Below, in pieces: positions 61,501-64,000 of a stretch of 64,000 nt of DNA. Numbering within the stretch: the stretch's first letter is position 1; every line of letters starts with the position of its first letter. The translations under genes and the position numbers were made by a program. This DNA comes from Pithys albifrons albifrons (Eukaryota > Chordata > Aves > Passeriformes > Thamnophilidae): the NCBI RefSeq assembly GCF_047495875.1, contig NC_092465.1, positions 6,596,160 through 6,660,159 of the forward strand, read 5' to 3'. The notes beneath the pieces are model-generated. The model did not search any database. It saw nothing but the letters and a program-made list of their open reading frames with translations, and was not told the DNA's origin.

Positions 61501-64000
61501 GAAGATTGATACAGCACCTGACAGCTTTCATTACGCAAATCTAATTTATTTCAGCAAACAAGTGGCTGGAATCATGCATCATTTCTGAACGAGCTGACCC
61601 TCAGGTTTACATGGTTGGTTGATATGGGTTTGAAAACAGGAAGCTCCAGCTGTAACATGAGTGACCCAGACAGCAAAAAGCTAGACACCAACTAAATTGG
61701 AAGGCAGGAAGTCAAAGTTCATGCTCATACCACAAACAATACACAAATAATAAAGTTCCTCTGAGATATGTTTGGCAAAACCAAATGTCATTGTGAGGTA
61801 TAAAATATAAAAGAACATATAATATAAATGTTTATAGAGAAACTGAGCAAAGAATTGTTGATGAATTCCCAACAGTGTTCCAAAGAGCTGATCCATCTGC
61901 ATACATTTCCATAAACTCTATATGTCCACTATAAACTGAACACTAACTCTGACAGGATGTCTAACTCCCTGAGGTTCTCTTAACTAGGCCATTCAAAAGC
62001 CCTGGGTTTTGATATCTTTATTCTTTGGTTTCCTAAGCCTTGATTTCAGTTCCCTCTCAGCTCCCAGAGTGCTGCTGGAGTCCCGGCTCTTTCTTCTGCT
62101 CCCCTCACACTCTACTGTAAAGCACTTTTTGCCTCTCTGGGGACCTGCCTCTCAGCACTCTTGAGTTCTAGAGCCTTCCACGGGCTCACACAAAGCCTTC
62201 ACAGCCACATCCAGAGACATCTGACATCCTGTTTGCATCAGAGCTCCCCAGCGATTTCCCCAGCAGCCACACTTGGGCTGTGCTGTCACCTCCCGGGGAC
62301 GGTGTCTCTGCACGAGCCCTGAGTGACAAGAGCTGTGCCCACAGCAGGGCAGGGGCTTCACCTGTGGGCAGAGCCAGCCCACGTAGAGGGGGTGTCACAC
62401 CTGGCACAGGCACAGCCCTGCAGGTCAGGGATAACGTTCCCAAAGCAAACGGAGGCATTTACATCCCAGCAATTTGCATCTGATGGTTGCCAGAGCCACG
62501 ATCCAGATCCACACAGATCCCTAAAGCAGGAGCTGGATTCTGCACCAGAGCTACAGCAGTTACACTCAAATCTTCCTAATACCACTCTGCAGGAAACAAT
62601 GGAAGTTTTAAATTTAATTTCATGTACATTTAATTTATCTGGGACTGTAGTTCATCCTTAGATTCCTGCCAGTGCAATAAGTCTAATCTCCAGCTGTGTG
62701 TTCCAGCTTCCTTTTAGGACTCCTCTGCATCCTTGAGTTCTGTAACCAACATCTGTCCCACAGCCTTGTGCTCAAACACCTGAATGGCAATTTCAGCCTC
62801 AGTCTCTCCAAGAACAATTATCCCTCCCATTATGTCTATGGAGAAAGAAGGGTTGATATCAACCCTCTATAAACTATTTCTGCTGTTTTATCCTGCATGA
62901 AAACAGTTCTCTTGTGCAGAACTCCAGGCTCTGGAGTTGCAGACACAGAAGGTGAACTCTGCATTGTCAAACATCCGCAGAGCTCACAGCTGATCTAACA
63001 CTTCACCACACAAACAACACTGGTGCTTTCCACAAATCTTGCTCAGAGGGTTTTTTGTCTCAAGTTCCTTTTTAATCTTGTTTGCCCTTTTTCCTTTCCA
63101 ACTTCTCCTGTTAATTCCCTTGCCTCAAAAATTATTAGACCCTGTTAAAATAGTGGCAATCAAGTCCAATGTTCATCTCACATGTGCACTAATGAAGCCA
63201 AGGGAGCTTCAGCACATCCATTCACTGTGTGTCTTGTTGAACTAATTTCTATTTAAACATGTGGGTAAATTCTTCTCAATTGCAACATATGGGAAAAGGA
63301 AGACTGAAACAGGAAAGATAGAAATGAAAGACAGGAATTAAAACATGTTTCCTTTTTATTGAATACCTCTTTCCACCTTAGGTTTGGCAATTTCTGTATA
63401 GAAAAAGGTTGAAAGCCTAGAAAAATACTGTTAGTTCACCAGGCAGTTATCAATACTGCAAACCACAGGAATTCAGCAGCTTTCCCAAAGCTTCATTTCT
63501 GTTAATAGTTACTGGTTATACAGAGTTCATTATCACATGCCACCATTATTAGTAACAATTTCATCCACAATAGATGTCAAATCTCCTCAAGGAAACACAA
63601 AAACTACAATAAAATGAGTGAAGTTCCATTTGCCATCAATATTTTGTGATTGCAAAGCGAAGAGGCCCAGAGGCTTTGGGGCTGCACTTTGAAGATAATG
63701 CAGCATTTTGCAGTCTGAAAATTTGTATGCTAATCTTGGGCTGATGCACCCACTCCTCAAAGGCAACTTTACTGCCACTATTTACTATGAATTTTGTTAT
63801 GACAACACTGAACTGTGTTGTTTGGTGATGCAATAGCATGGAGAGAAACACAAGACAGGAGCAGGAGAGCTGAAAGTGTGGGATAAACTGGCACCTGCAC
63901 ATGTAGTGAAAATACAGATGTGCAAATCTCTGGAAACCAAACACAGCATTCTTAGGCTGGATTTTCTAGGACCAATGATCACTTTAAAGCTACAGGGGCT
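58532..64000. other. Gene-free stretch to the window end
   Basis: Short overlapping frames only (longest 141 codons at 59336-59761 minus, overlapped by 130 codons on the plus strand). No RNA gene, repeat family or convincing exon was recognised. Confidence 0.42.

Overview
The window reads as nuclear DNA of a bird, most likely a songbird. The evidence is four CR1 LINE 3' ends, three of them ending in the avian ATTCTATGA-type tail, an ERVL-type solo LTR ending in AAACCAGCACA, and AT-rich non-coding sequence broken by two short CpG-rich blocks. There are no bacterial-style genes, operons, rRNA genes or CRISPR arrays. Most open frames are short, lie on both strands at once, or run through tandem repeats, so I do not call them genes. 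The species call is inference from repeat types.

Layout. 1-249: 3' end of a CR1. 250-10.6 kb: non-coding, with small repeats (ATCC, a 15-bp minisatellite, GAT). 10.6-11.0 kb: an old CR1 fragment with a recognisable reverse-transcriptase remnant. 11-23 kb: non-coding, with one old MIR-like piece near 15.9 kb. 22.96-23.68 kb: CpG-rich block followed by a 48/33-bp minisatellite. 25.87-26.23 and 30.53-30.90 kb: two copies of a composite SINE, in the same orientation, built from a tRNA-Gln-like head, a 5S-rRNA-like middle and an unidentified body. 26.43-27.15 kb: solo LTR. 29.6-32.2 kb: two candidate minus-strand coding exons, the terminal one with acceptor, stop and poly(A) signal. 36.66-37.01 kb: CR1. 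37.1-37.75 kb: second CpG-rich block, a possible promoter. 39.75 kb: 10-bp satellite. 43.98-44.71 kb: 14-copy minisatellite of 53/51-bp units with an internal 155-bp duplication. 46.07-46.27 kb: CR1. 47.6-47.95 kb: possible LTR fragment. 57.26-57.40 kb: MIR-like piece. 58.44-58.53 kb: CR1 3' end. The rest, to 64 kb, shows no gene.

The item most worth following is the tRNA-Gln/5S composite SINE. The two copies share the same architecture and the same deletion inside the 5S part, and copy 2 has a clean 10-bp target-site duplication. Second is the candidate terminal exon at 29.6 kb, which may belong to a minus-strand gene whose promoter could be the CpG block at 37 kb. That link is inference only. 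No protein function is assigned anywhere in this window.
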